DNA of 64,000 nt. Source: an uncultured Porphyromonadaceae bacterium. Its GTDB lineage: Bacteria; Bacteroidota; Bacteroidia; Bacteroidales; Muribaculaceae. The position numbers and the translations under genes are program-made. The notes under the pieces were generated by a model. It made no database searches. It was not told the origin of the DNA and saw nothing but the letters and a program-made list of their open reading frames with translations. This document shows, in pieces, positions 1 to 7,480 of this stretch (positions are counted from its first letter, which is position 1; the number at the start of each line of letters is the position of its first letter). The stretch covers positions 16,887-80,886 of the forward strand of contig USMC01000007.1 in NCBI GenBank assembly GCA_900555715.1. Reading direction: 5' to 3'.

Positions 1-1329
1 GACAAAGGCGCGACACAGAAACTTACATGGCAGATACGCCGCTCACACGCCGCCGACTACAGCGATTTCGTTGCCTCAACATGGCAGTATGCCTACGATG
101 TTCTTGCGCCGCAGACCGTCGACGGTGTCCTGTCGCCCGACGAGGCAAAAAAATACCTCGCCGAATATTTCAAGAACAGCTACGTATCCCGGTATCCGCT
201 CAAGTACTACAGCTGCGCCGGCATGAGAACCGACGACTGCGCCAATACTGACGAATATCAGGTCGGTTTCGTGGGTCGTGTGCTGCTGAATGCTTTCAAC
301 GCATTCGAATACGGCGAGCAGACAGGTCGCAAGGACCTGACAGACGATGCCGCCGCCATATTCGAAAGCACACTTGCAAACGGTTTCTCGCCCGACGGAT
401 TCTTTATTGAATCGGTACGTCTTGGCTCCGGAAAACCTGAAAAATGGCACAGCATACGCCGCCAGAGCGAAGGCGTGTTCGCCATGCTGTTCTGGCTCGA
501 CAAAGAGCGTCGCAACGGTCGTAAACATCCCGAATGGGACTCCAAAATCCGTAACGTGCTCGACAATTTCCTGAAACTTCAGAGCACCGACGGCTCTTTC
601 CCCCGCAAATTCAAGGGCGACCTCTCTGTTGTCGATGCTTCCTGCGGCAGCACGCCATGCGCCACCGTACCTCTGGCTATGGGCTACAAATACTTCAAGG
701 ACAAGCGATACCTGAATGCCGCAAAAGCCACCGCCGACTACCTCGAAAAAGAAATCATCGACAAGGCAGACTACTTCTCCTCTACCCTCGATGCAAACTG
801 CGAGGACAAAGAAGCCGCACTTTATGCCACAACCGCGCTGTACTACCTGACGAACGTCACCAAAGGCGCCGAACGCAAGCGCTACATGGACCTCTGCCGT
901 CAGGCGGCATATTTCAGTCTGTCGTGGTACTATATGTGGGACGTGCCTTTTGCCGACAGCCAGATGCTTGGCGACGTAGGCTTCAAATCTCGCGGCTGGG
1001 GTAACGTCTCGGTCGAGAACAACCACATCGACGTCTATATCTTCGAATTCGCCACGATACTCGAAAAGCTTGCCGCAGAGTACGGCATCAGCAGTTTCTC
1101 CGACTTTGCCGGCGTCATCAAGACATCCATGCTCCAGCTTATGCCCACACAGGACAGCATGTTCGACATCGCCAAGACGGGCTACTACCCCGAAGTTGTC
1201 CAGCACACCACATGGGACTACGGCCACAACGGCAAAGGCTTCTACAACGACATCTTCGCCCCCGGCTGGACAGTAGCCTCCCTCTGGCAGATGCTCTCCC
1301 CCACCCGCGTATCAAACTTCTTCGACTGA
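1..1329 (+). CDS. Secreted or envelope (alpha/alpha)6-toroid-like protein, 5' end missing
   Basis: The frame is open from the first base of the window, so the gene starts upstream; 442 codons are visible and it ends at a TGA at 1327. I cannot assign a family. The visible part is helix-rich, with repeated aromatic and small residues typical of six-hairpin glycosidase-like folds. Examples are the HSIRRQSEGVFAMLFWLD segment, LQSTDGSFPRKF, a run of tetratricopeptide-like helices (YLNAAKATADYLEK), and a C-terminal QHTTWDYGHNGKGFYNDI segment. The neighbouring carbohydrate genes make a role in glycan processing plausible, but no catalytic residue can be named. An internal ATG at 223 is inside the conserved-looking reading frame and is not the true start. 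A strong stem-loop follows the stop. Confidence 0.75.
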   Translation, partial: DKGATQKLTWQIRRSHAADYSDFVASTWQYAYDVLAPQTVDGVLSPDEAKKYLAEYFKNSYVSRYPLKYYSCAGMRTDDCANTDEYQVGFVGRVLLNAFNAFEYGEQTGRKDLTDDAAAIFESTLANGFSPDGFFIESVRLGSGKPEKWHSIRRQSEGVFAMLFWLDKERRNGRKHPEWDSKIRNVLDNFLKLQSTDGSFPRKFKGDLSVVDASCGSTPCATVPLAMGYKYFKDKRYLNAAKATADYLEKEIIDKADYFSSTLDANCEDKEAALYATTALYYLTNVTKGAERKRYMDLCRQAAYFSLSWYYMWDVPFADSQMLGDVGFKSRGWGNVSVENNHIDVYIFEFATILEKLAAEYGISSFSDFAGVIKTSMLQLMPTQDSMFDIAKTGYYPEVVQHTTWDYGHNGKGFYNDIFAPGWTVASLWQMLSPTRVSNFFD

Positions 1330-1339
1330 TACAGAGTCT

Positions 1340-1379
1340 TAATAGAGGTCGTACAACTGTGTTTGTACGACCTCTATTA
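1340..1379. terminator. 17-bp perfect stem-loop after the first gene
   Basis: The arms 1340-1356 and 1363-1379 are perfectly complementary around a 6-nt loop CTGTGT. The structure lies 11 bases past the stop of the first gene and between convergent genes. No run of T follows on either side, so it may act as a transcript-end stabiliser or bidirectional terminator rather than a classical intrinsic terminator. Confidence 0.65.
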
Positions 1380-1418
1380 TGTATGGTAATTTATATATTT
1401 AGCCGAAATGGAATGCTT

Positions 1419-1664
1419 TTAAATTTCGGCAAAGGTGCGGATGGTGCCTCGGCGAAATTCGTCCATAAATGTTTCATAGACGTATGCCGGACTTTCTATG
1501 TATAGGGCTGTCTTGCGGTCGCAAAGTTTCTCAAAAGTCTCGGTGTTGTGAAACCGTACCAACGCTTCTTCAAGACCTATGCCTTGGTCTTTCATTATCC
1601 ATTCGACCACTTTTGCGGTAATGTATTCAACCAGAAATTCAAAGTTATTATCAGACTGTTTCAT
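1419..1664 (-). CDS. Small partner protein of the DUF3990 cassette (81 aa)
   Basis: An 81-residue acidic, mostly helical protein with no signal peptide. Its end has the pattern LYIESPAYVYETF, which I associate with small proteins found beside DUF3990 genes in Firmicutes and Bacteroidetes, but I cannot name a domain with certainty. It is the last gene of a three-gene unit. Its start codon overlaps the stop of the upstream DUF3990 gene by four bases (ATGA, 1661-1664), implying translational coupling and fixed stoichiometry. If the cassette is a toxin-antitoxin or sensing module, this protein is a candidate antitoxin, chaperone or adaptor; that is inference from context only. Confidence 0.75.
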   Translation of the reverse strand: MKQSDNNFEFLVEYITAKVVEWIMKDQGIGLEEALVRFHNTETFEKLCDRKTALYIESPAYVYETFMDEFRRGTIRTFAEI

Positions 1665-2134
1665 AGCTTTACGAGGAATTCAAGAGCGCGTTCAGTCGCA
1701 AAGAAATATTGGGAATTGAGATCTTTGTAGACAAGACCTGCCACAACGGTCTCAAGGTCGATGATCTTCATATCGTAAAGTCCGAAGAGACGTGCCATAT
1801 CATCATCAGCCACCGGACCGATTACAATGTCATAGTCATGATGATACTCTTCGCCTGTTCTGTCTCGGTTAGCCATAACAAAAAGTGCCCATTCTCTATC
1901 GGCGACCTCGAAGATTTTCACATTTAGCCCGGCTGCGATAGCCTTATCCAGATCAAATTCATATTCGGTTACAGTCGGTGTTCCTCCGTAGCGATTGGTA
2001 ATGGTTCTTGACCATTCTTTAGCTTGCTGTGGAAGATGGGTTGTATAGAAACCTTGCCCAAAGTCCTTGTATTTACGACCTCTCGTCAGATCAATTCTTT
2101 CAATAAGTTGATTCGAGCCGTGGTATAGCCTCAT
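1661..2134 (-). CDS. DUF3990 family protein, predicted ADP-ribosyltransferase fold
   Basis: 157 residues, cytosolic, full length for the family. The N-terminus LYHGSN (His5) followed by DFGQGFYTT (Tyr30) is the layout of the first two active-site strands of ADP-ribosyltransferase-like enzymes of the H-Y-E type, the clan in which DUF3990 is placed. Further family blocks are REWALFVMANR, YDIVIGPVADD and a C-terminal QYFFATERALEFL, whose Gln142 sits about where the third catalytic residue is expected. The substrate is unknown. The start overlaps the upstream Xre gene by ATGA (2131-2134) and the stop overlaps the next gene by ATGA. Xre plus an ART-fold protein is the organisation of Xre-RES type toxin-antitoxin loci. 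Fold assignment is reasonably secure, toxicity is not shown. Confidence 0.82.
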   Translation of the reverse strand: MRLYHGSNQLIERIDLTRGRKYKDFGQGFYTTHLPQQAKEWSRTITNRYGGTPTVTEYEFDLDKAIAAGLNVKIFEVADREWALFVMANRDRTGEEYHHDYDIVIGPVADDDMARLFGLYDMKIIDLETVVAGLVYKDLNSQYFFATERALEFLVKL

Positions 2135-2559
2135 GATAATACGCCTCCGTTTTTAAGGCATATTGCAGCCATGTCATCTACACAGTCCTGCATCGACAAC
2201 TGATGTTCTGCTTCGTAATTATCTATCGTGAACTCCAGCCCTTTGAATCGTGAAAGATAATTACAGGCTTCTTTCTTCGTCAGCTTAAACTGTCTTGCAA
2301 ACATACCCATGCTCATCACAATATAATGAATCACATTCAGAGATACCTCGGAAGTCGGCTTTAACTCAATTTGTGCGGATACACCTAACGCCTCTGACAG
2401 TTTATTTATAGTCGAGAAGGTAATTCCACGACCATTTTCAATTTTGGATATTTCCGATTTCGTCACGCCAACTTTCTCTCCCAGTTGCTGCTGAGTGAGA
2501 CCAAGCTCTTTACGCCGCTTTAAAAACAGCGAGCCTATTTCATCAAATCTGCTTGCCAT
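2131..2559 (-). CDS. Xre-family HTH regulator with C-terminal DUF3791-like domain
   Basis: 142 residues from the chosen start at 2559. An upstream start at 2610 is possible in frame, but it would lie upstream of the predicted -7 box (2568-2575), so the MASRFDEIG start is preferred. Residues about 8-62 form a Cro/C1-type helix-turn-helix (LGLTQQQLGEKVGVTKSEISKIENGRG). Residues about 75-140 (NYLSRFKGL..YEAEHQLSMQDCVDDM) resemble the small DUF3791 proteins that usually occur as separate neighbours of DUF3990, so this looks like a fused regulator-partner. It heads a coupled cassette and probably represses its own promoter, where an 18-bp near-palindrome is present. It is also the likely neutralising or controlling partner of the DUF3990 protein (inference). 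Confidence 0.85.
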   Translation of the reverse strand: MASRFDEIGSLFLKRRKELGLTQQQLGEKVGVTKSEISKIENGRGITFSTINKLSEALGVSAQIELKPTSEVSLNVIHYIVMSMGMFARQFKLTKKEACNYLSRFKGLEFTIDNYEAEHQLSMQDCVDDMAAICLKNGGVLS

Positions 2560-2567
2560 ATCGTTCG

Positions 2568-2602
2568 CAAAGTTAGTAAAAGTTTCCAATATTAGAAACA
2601 AA
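2568..2602 (-). promoter_or_regulatory. Promoter and operator of the Xre-DUF3990 cassette
   Basis: Reading the minus strand, a TAACTTTG -7 box lies at 2575-2568, only 8 bases before the ATG at 2559, with a TTTG at 2602-2599 (23-bp spacing, slightly long). Between them, 2582-2599 is an 18-bp near-palindrome GTTTCCAATATTAGAAAC with one mismatched pair. A palindrome placed between the promoter elements is what an autorepressor site looks like. The resulting mRNA would be almost leaderless. Confidence 0.6.
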
Positions 2603-2650
2603 TCTATCAATAAATATGTTTATATTGGTTCTATATTGAATCGTGGGGAC

Positions 2651-2681
2651 TTCGGGTAATCGGAAATAATCGCTATATTTG
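2651..2681 (+). promoter_or_regulatory. Promoter of the GH2 gene
   Basis: TATATTTG at 2674-2681 matches the Bacteroidetes -7 consensus TAnnTTTG. A TTCG at 2651-2654 sits 19 bp upstream in the -33 position (consensus TTTG, one mismatch). The ATG at 2712 follows 30 bases later. Confidence 0.55.
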
Positions 2682-2711
2682 CAGGGTAATTATTCGTAGT
2701 CATTTAATGCC

Positions 2712-5210
2712 ATGAAAAAATATAGCAGCCGCTTATCCGTAGTGTCTACGGTATGCTTTGTTCTGATTGCCGTGTTGTCTGCCTCAGCTCAGCGAGAGCA
2801 TATTCTGTTCGACGACAACTGGCAGTTTGCCTTCGGCAATGCCGCATCGCCTGCAAAAGATTTCGGTTGCGGGACAGAATATTTCAACTACCTCACAAAA
2901 GCAGCCTCGATACACAACGAAGGTCCGTACGCCCTTAAATTCGACCCGGCAAAATGGGGCGTGGAGTGGAAAAACGTCACCCTGCCGCACGACTGGGTGG
3001 TTGACCTGCCATACGAGAAAGAGGCGAGCCACAGCCACGGCTATAAGACCGTGGGCTTCCGCTATCCGGATACGAGCGTGGGCTGGTACCGCAAGACATT
3101 CACTATACCCGCCGAGGACGAAGGGCGCCGTTTAGCACTGCAGTTCGACGGTATTTTCCGCGATGCCCGCGTCTGGGTCAACGGTTTCTATCTCGGCTCA
3201 GAACCGAGCGGATATGCCGCGCAGGTCTACGACATATCGGAATATCTCAACTATGGCGGCGAAAATGTGGTTGCAGTCCGCGCCGACGCCACTCTGGAGG
3301 AGGGCTGGTTCTACGAAGGCGCCGGCATATACCGTCATGTATGGCTCGACAAAACCGATAACCTGCATGTCGCACCGTTCGGAACTTTCGTAAGGACAGA
3401 CCTCAGGGCGCCCTACGATGAAGCCGTTGTAAGTATAGAAACGAATGTCGGCAATTACGACGTCGCGCCCCGTACCTACTCACTGAAGCATACTCTGCTC
3501 GATGCCGACGGCTGTGAAGTGACGTCGGTCAGCACCGGCACCGACTCGGTTTCCGCCAAGGACAACAGACGGTCGTCGGCAGAGATGAAAGTGGCGTCGC
3601 CACATCTCTGGAGCCCTGAAACGCCCTTTCTGTACACAGTGAGAACCGATGTGATTGCCGACGGAAAGACCGTCGACAGCTACTTTACGCGCATCGGCAT
3701 GCGCCACATCGAATTCGATGCCGACAAGGGTTTTCTGCTCAACGGAAAGAATATAAAGCTCAAGGGAGTTAACATGCATCAGGACCATCCCGGCGTAGGC
3801 TCCGCCATCCCCGATGCCCTGCAGGCGTACCGTCTGCGCGAACTGAAAAAATTGGGAGCCAACGCATACCGCTCCAGCCACAACCCCATGACTCCTGAAA
3901 TGCTCGATGCCTGCGACAGCATAGGGTTCCTCGTTATCGAAGAAAACCGCCTGACGGGAATCAACGACGAGCACAAGCGGCTGCTCAGACGCATGATCGA
4001 GCGTGACCGCAACCATCCGTCTGTCATTCTGTGGAGCGTCGGCAATGAGGAATGGGGTATCGAATGGAGCGACAAAGGACGCAAGATTGCGGAAACGATG
4101 CGCGAATTATGCCACCTCTACGATCCTACCCGCCTGATGTGTGTCGCCACAAGCAGCGGACCTAACATAGTTGTGCCTGCCGATGTTGCCGGCTACAACT
4201 ATATTCTTCAGAACCCTGTTGAACAGCACCGGAAGGATTATCCTCTCCGGAAGGCAGTGGGTTCGGAAGAGACAACGGGCTGCGGAACACGCGGCATATA
4301 CTTCGACGACCATGCAAACGGACACATGATAGCGATAAACAGAACCAAAAGCGGTCCGGACTCGCTCTATAACGCAATCGAACGCGGCTGGAAATTCTAT
4401 GCCGAGCGTCCGTGGCTCGGTGGACTGTTCTACTGGACAGGATTCGACTACCGCGGAGAGCCAAACCCCATGGAGTTTCCTGCTACCGGTTCGCAATTCG
4501 GCATACTGGACTATTGCGGCTTCCCCAAAGACGAGGCATTCTATCTTAAATCGTGGTGGACCGACGAACCGGTGCTACACATCTTCCCCCACTGGAATCT
4601 GAAAGGGCACGAAGGTGAAACCATCGACGTGTGGGCGTACAGCAACTGCAACGAGGTAGAACTTATTGCCAACGGCAAGAAACTCGGCAGGAAAGCAATG
4701 CCGGCGAACGGACATCTGTCATGGACGGCGACATACAATCCGGGGACGCTGAAAGCCATCGGCTACAGGAACGGGAAAAAGATTATCGAGAAAAAGATCG
4801 AAACGACTGGAGCCGCCGCGCGGACAACTTTATCGGCTGACAGAAACGTCATCGCAGCAGACAGCAGGGATGTGGCAGTGTTTACAGTCGAAGTACGCGA
4901 CAGCAAAGGCAGATTCGTGCCCGACGCCAACATCGACATAGACGTTGAGCTGCATGGCGCAGGGCGCATTCTTGGCTACGGCAACGGTGACCCGGCATGG
5001 CAGGATGCAGAACGTCCCGAGTCTCCCTGTTCGGCAAGACTCAGGACGTTTAACGGTCTGGCGCAAGTGCTGGTGCAGTCGACTTCCGATGCCGGCGACA
5101 TTTCATTAACGGTATCTTCCCCCGGCATCATACCGTCGGGTCACACCATCACATCGGAGATTATTTTTCCGAATCAATCATCTCAAGGGCGTAGACGTAT
5201 GCACCGATAG
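2712..5210 (+). CDS. Glycoside hydrolase family 2, beta-galactosidase-like, DUF4982-containing
   Basis: 832 residues with a signal peptide (about 1-26, ending SASA). The order is GH2 sugar-binding sandwich (about 35-220), Ig-like domain (about 225-335), TIM barrel (about 340-620), DUF4982 (about 625-695) and a GH2 C-terminal Ig-like domain (about 705-815). The acid/base is Glu446 in WSVGNEEWG; the nucleophile is Glu519 or Glu520 in VGSEET. The family covers beta-galactosidases, beta-glucuronidases and beta-mannosidases; the DUF4982 arrangement is common in Bacteroidetes beta-galactosidases, so that is the favoured activity. It probably works in the periplasm. It is monocistronic and points towards the kinase operon; its last 50 bases overlap the 3' end of the ROK gene tail to tail. 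Confidence 0.9.
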   Translation: MKKYSSRLSVVSTVCFVLIAVLSASAQREHILFDDNWQFAFGNAASPAKDFGCGTEYFNYLTKAASIHNEGPYALKFDPAKWGVEWKNVTLPHDWVVDLPYEKEASHSHGYKTVGFRYPDTSVGWYRKTFTIPAEDEGRRLALQFDGIFRDARVWVNGFYLGSEPSGYAAQVYDISEYLNYGGENVVAVRADATLEEGWFYEGAGIYRHVWLDKTDNLHVAPFGTFVRTDLRAPYDEAVVSIETNVGNYDVAPRTYSLKHTLLDADGCEVTSVSTGTDSVSAKDNRRSSAEMKVASPHLWSPETPFLYTVRTDVIADGKTVDSYFTRIGMRHIEFDADKGFLLNGKNIKLKGVNMHQDHPGVGSAIPDALQAYRLRELKKLGANAYRSSHNPMTPEMLDACDSIGFLVIEENRLTGINDEHKRLLRRMIERDRNHPSVILWSVGNEEWGIEWSDKGRKIAETMRELCHLYDPTRLMCVATSSGPNIVVPADVAGYNYILQNPVEQHRKDYPLRKAVGSEETTGCGTRGIYFDDHANGHMIAINRTKSGPDSLYNAIERGWKFYAERPWLGGLFYWTGFDYRGEPNPMEFPATGSQFGILDYCGFPKDEAFYLKSWWTDEPVLHIFPHWNLKGHEGETIDVWAYSNCNEVELIANGKKLGRKAMPANGHLSWTATYNPGTLKAIGYRNGKKIIEKKIETTGAAARTTLSADRNVIAADSRDVAVFTVEVRDSKGRFVPDANIDIDVELHGAGRILGYGNGDPAWQDAERPESPCSARLRTFNGLAQVLVQSTSDAGDISLTVSSPGIIPSGHTITSEIIFPNQSSQGRRRMHR

Positions 5211-6264
5211 AGATTGCCTTCGAAGCACCGAGTTTTGAGAGCGCTACGCCCGTGCGCTTCATGGGGTTGTAGGTCACAGTTTCTTCGCTTCCGTAGATTT
5301 TCAGCGGACGCGAATCGCCTACAACGAATTTGGCAAATTCGAGTTCGTCGTCAAGGTCGAAGACACGCATCTGAACGCGCGGCACATCATCGCCGTCGAT
5401 AGTCTTCAGTGTAGAACGCATCTCATCGAGAAGGCTCGGCATAATATATTTTGACGCTCCTGTGAGACCGCCGCCAATGACGACGAGGGAATCCGTGAGC
5501 GAAACGGCAATAGCCATGGCATTGCCCGCCTCGCGTCCGAAGAGCGCGAACGCCTCGCGCGCAGCCTCCTGATCGCCTTCCTTCGAGCCCTCGGCGATTT
5601 TGAAGATGTCGTATGGTTCGAGACCTGAGACATCGCAACCCGACAGACGGGCATATTCACGCTTGACGGCACGTATTGCCACACCTTCCTCGGCAATGAT
5701 ACCGGGCAAACGTTTGTTGGGCAGACAGAAAGTCTCTATGCAGCAGTTGTTACCAAGATTTATCTGTCCGTTTATCACCGAACCAATGCCGAAGCCCGTG
5801 CCGAAAGTGTAGCCTAAAAGATTGGTGTACGTCTGCGTGCCGCCGAGTTCTTTCACACGGCGGTTGATGTCCGGCAGAATGCCGCCCTTAGCCTCTCCGA
5901 GAGCGAAAAGGTCGCCGTCGTTGTTGATGAACACCGGCAGTTTCAGTTCTCTGCTGAGGAACGGTCCGAGCGCAACACCGTCGCGGAACGACGGGAAGTT
6001 GGGCAGGAAGCCGCCTATGATGCCGCGCCGGTAATCCGCCGGACCGGGGAAGGCGAAACTTATAGCCACAGGTGTCTCTTCGAGCTTTTCCATTACCTCA
6101 CGGAAACCGCGGAGCATGGTCTGCAGGCAAGTATCGAGATTCTGGGAATTGGAAGGGTATGTTATCGGATCAATGATAAAATCATAGCCGCGCATGGCGC
6201 TGAACACGAAGTTGGTTCCGCCTGCATCGAGTGTTATTACAACTCGGCTGTCGTTGCGATACAT
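5161..6264 (-). CDS. ROK family sugar kinase, probable mannokinase/glucokinase
   Basis: 367 residues, cytosolic. The N-terminal phosphate-binding loop LDAGGTN and the catalytic region FINNDGDLFALGEA are present, as is the GTGFG loop. The usual ROK zinc site (the CxCGxxGCxE cluster) is not visible; the corresponding stretch reads NLGNNCCIETFCLPN. It is the last gene of a minus-strand series and follows mannose-6-phosphate isomerase by 20 bases, and the same series encodes alpha-mannan enzymes. Phosphorylation of released mannose is therefore the most economical role, though ROK kinases are often broad and substrate cannot be read from sequence. The 3' end overlaps the converging GH2 gene by 50 bases. 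Confidence 0.85.
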   Translation of the reverse strand: MYRNDSRVVITLDAGGTNFVFSAMRGYDFIIDPITYPSNSQNLDTCLQTMLRGFREVMEKLEETPVAISFAFPGPADYRRGIIGGFLPNFPSFRDGVALGPFLSRELKLPVFINNDGDLFALGEAKGGILPDINRRVKELGGTQTYTNLLGYTFGTGFGIGSVINGQINLGNNCCIETFCLPNKRLPGIIAEEGVAIRAVKREYARLSGCDVSGLEPYDIFKIAEGSKEGDQEAAREAFALFGREAGNAMAIAVSLTDSLVVIGGGLTGASKYIMPSLLDEMRSTLKTIDGDDVPRVQMRVFDLDDELEFAKFVVGDSRPLKIYGSEETVTYNPMKRTGVALSKLGASKAISIGAYVYALEMIDSEK

Positions 6265-6284
6265 AATTCTGGTATTTATTGGAT

Positions 6285-7256
6285 TTAAGGGATATAGACT
6301 GAAATAAGCTCACCTTTACCGCTTATCCGGACATTCTTAACCGACGCCGGAATCAGCACCGTCCGTCCCTGCGGTACAGAAACACTGTCGCCGTTGCAGT
6401 CGGAAACCGTAACTTCTCCGGCAGTGGAAATAAGGATGGTGAAAGAATCGCGGTCGGCGAGATCTATATGCATTTCGCCATCGATGCTGACAAGGTCGGT
6501 GTGGAAATAGGGACAATGAACCACAGGAGCAGCGGTGCCGGGAGCAGCGCTGATGTTCACCGGACGCAGATATGTGGTAGCGTCATATTTTATAGCCTCC
6601 TGAGCCTTATCGACATGCAGCTCACGCAGATTGCCGGCGGCATCTCTCCGGTTGTAGTCGAAAATACGGTATGTTACATCGCTCGCCTGCTGAATTTCAA
6701 CCAGGAAATTGCCCTGCCCTATGGCATGGACACAACCGGCGGGAAGAAAGAACACATCGCCGGGCTTAGTGAAATATTTACAGAGAGCATCCACGATAGT
6801 AGAGTTCTCTATCTTGCTCTTTATGCTCTGTGGTGTTTCCTGCGACGTGAAACCGTCGTAGAGGTATGCGCCGTCCTCGGGGGCGACACAGTACCACATC
6901 TCGGTTTTACCGCGCTTGCCTTCAAGGCGGGCGCCCATTTCGTCGTCGGGATGAACCTGAATGGAAAGATCCCTTTTGGAGTCGATGAACTTTATCAGCA
7001 GCGGAAACTGACCGGCATATTCGCGCATAAGCCGTTCGCCCATGATATCACTGCCGAAATCGTTCAGCAACGAATTGAGTGTGCGTCCTTTGTAAGGTCC
7101 GCGGTCGACGACGGACTCATGTCCGGGCATAGGCGACAGCTCCCAGCTCTCGCCTATGTCGTCGCCCTGCGACGGCAGACCTTTGAACCGGGCTATCCGA
7201 TCTCCGCCCCAGATAAGGTGGACGAAGACGGGGTCAAATGTAAGAATCGAATTCAT
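6285..7256 (-). CDS. manA: Mannose-6-phosphate isomerase, class I
   Basis: 323 residues from the ATG at 7256; an in-frame ATG at 7295 would add 13 residues with no family similarity (MQILKNLNQPNSN). Zinc-site motifs of type I phosphomannose isomerases are visible: SIQVHPDD, GKTEMWY and LPAGCVHAIGQGNFLVEIQQ, followed by SDVTYRIFDYNR. It interconverts mannose-6-phosphate and fructose-6-phosphate in the cytosol. Placed between extracellular mannosidase genes and a ROK kinase, it completes a route from mannan-derived mannose into glycolysis. Confidence 0.93.
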   Translation of the reverse strand: MNSILTFDPVFVHLIWGGDRIARFKGLPSQGDDIGESWELSPMPGHESVVDRGPYKGRTLNSLLNDFGSDIMGERLMREYAGQFPLLIKFIDSKRDLSIQVHPDDEMGARLEGKRGKTEMWYCVAPEDGAYLYDGFTSQETPQSIKSKIENSTIVDALCKYFTKPGDVFFLPAGCVHAIGQGNFLVEIQQASDVTYRIFDYNRRDAAGNLRELHVDKAQEAIKYDATTYLRPVNISAAPGTAAPVVHCPYFHTDLVSIDGEMHIDLADRDSFTILISTAGEVTVSDCNGDSVSVPQGRTVLIPASVKNVRISGKGELISVYIP

Positions 7257-7480
7257 GTTACTATTCGGTTGGTTTAGATTTTTAAGTATTTGCAAATAAA
7301 ATAGTTATACCATCGACAGAGTATTAGTAAATCAGTGGTGTCGAAACTACTGATAACTAATGCTCTGCCTATGCTCAACTTTTTAGCAAATTTCGTCAGA
7401 ATCCTCGGGATATGCAAGGATTTCGCCGGAAATCGTATTATGAACTCGGAAATCTGCCCCGATGGTACTGTTGTTTTCTG
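7257..7480 (-). other. Intergenic region with a long imperfect hairpin
   Basis: A 224-bp gap between the acyltransferase and manA genes. A hairpin spans 7319-7365: arms 7319-7328 with 7356-7365, and 7331-7339 with 7346-7354, about 19 pairs including two G-T, loop GTCGAA. No T-run follows on either strand. It may separate the upstream glycoside-hydrolase transcript from manA-ROK. I see nothing else in the gap, and no convincing -7 box for manA. Confidence 0.5.

Noticed and set aside
76..1227. 383-codon minus-strand frame opposite the first gene
   Set aside because: The plus frame is open from base 1 and has protein-like composition; the minus frame has no recognisable feature.
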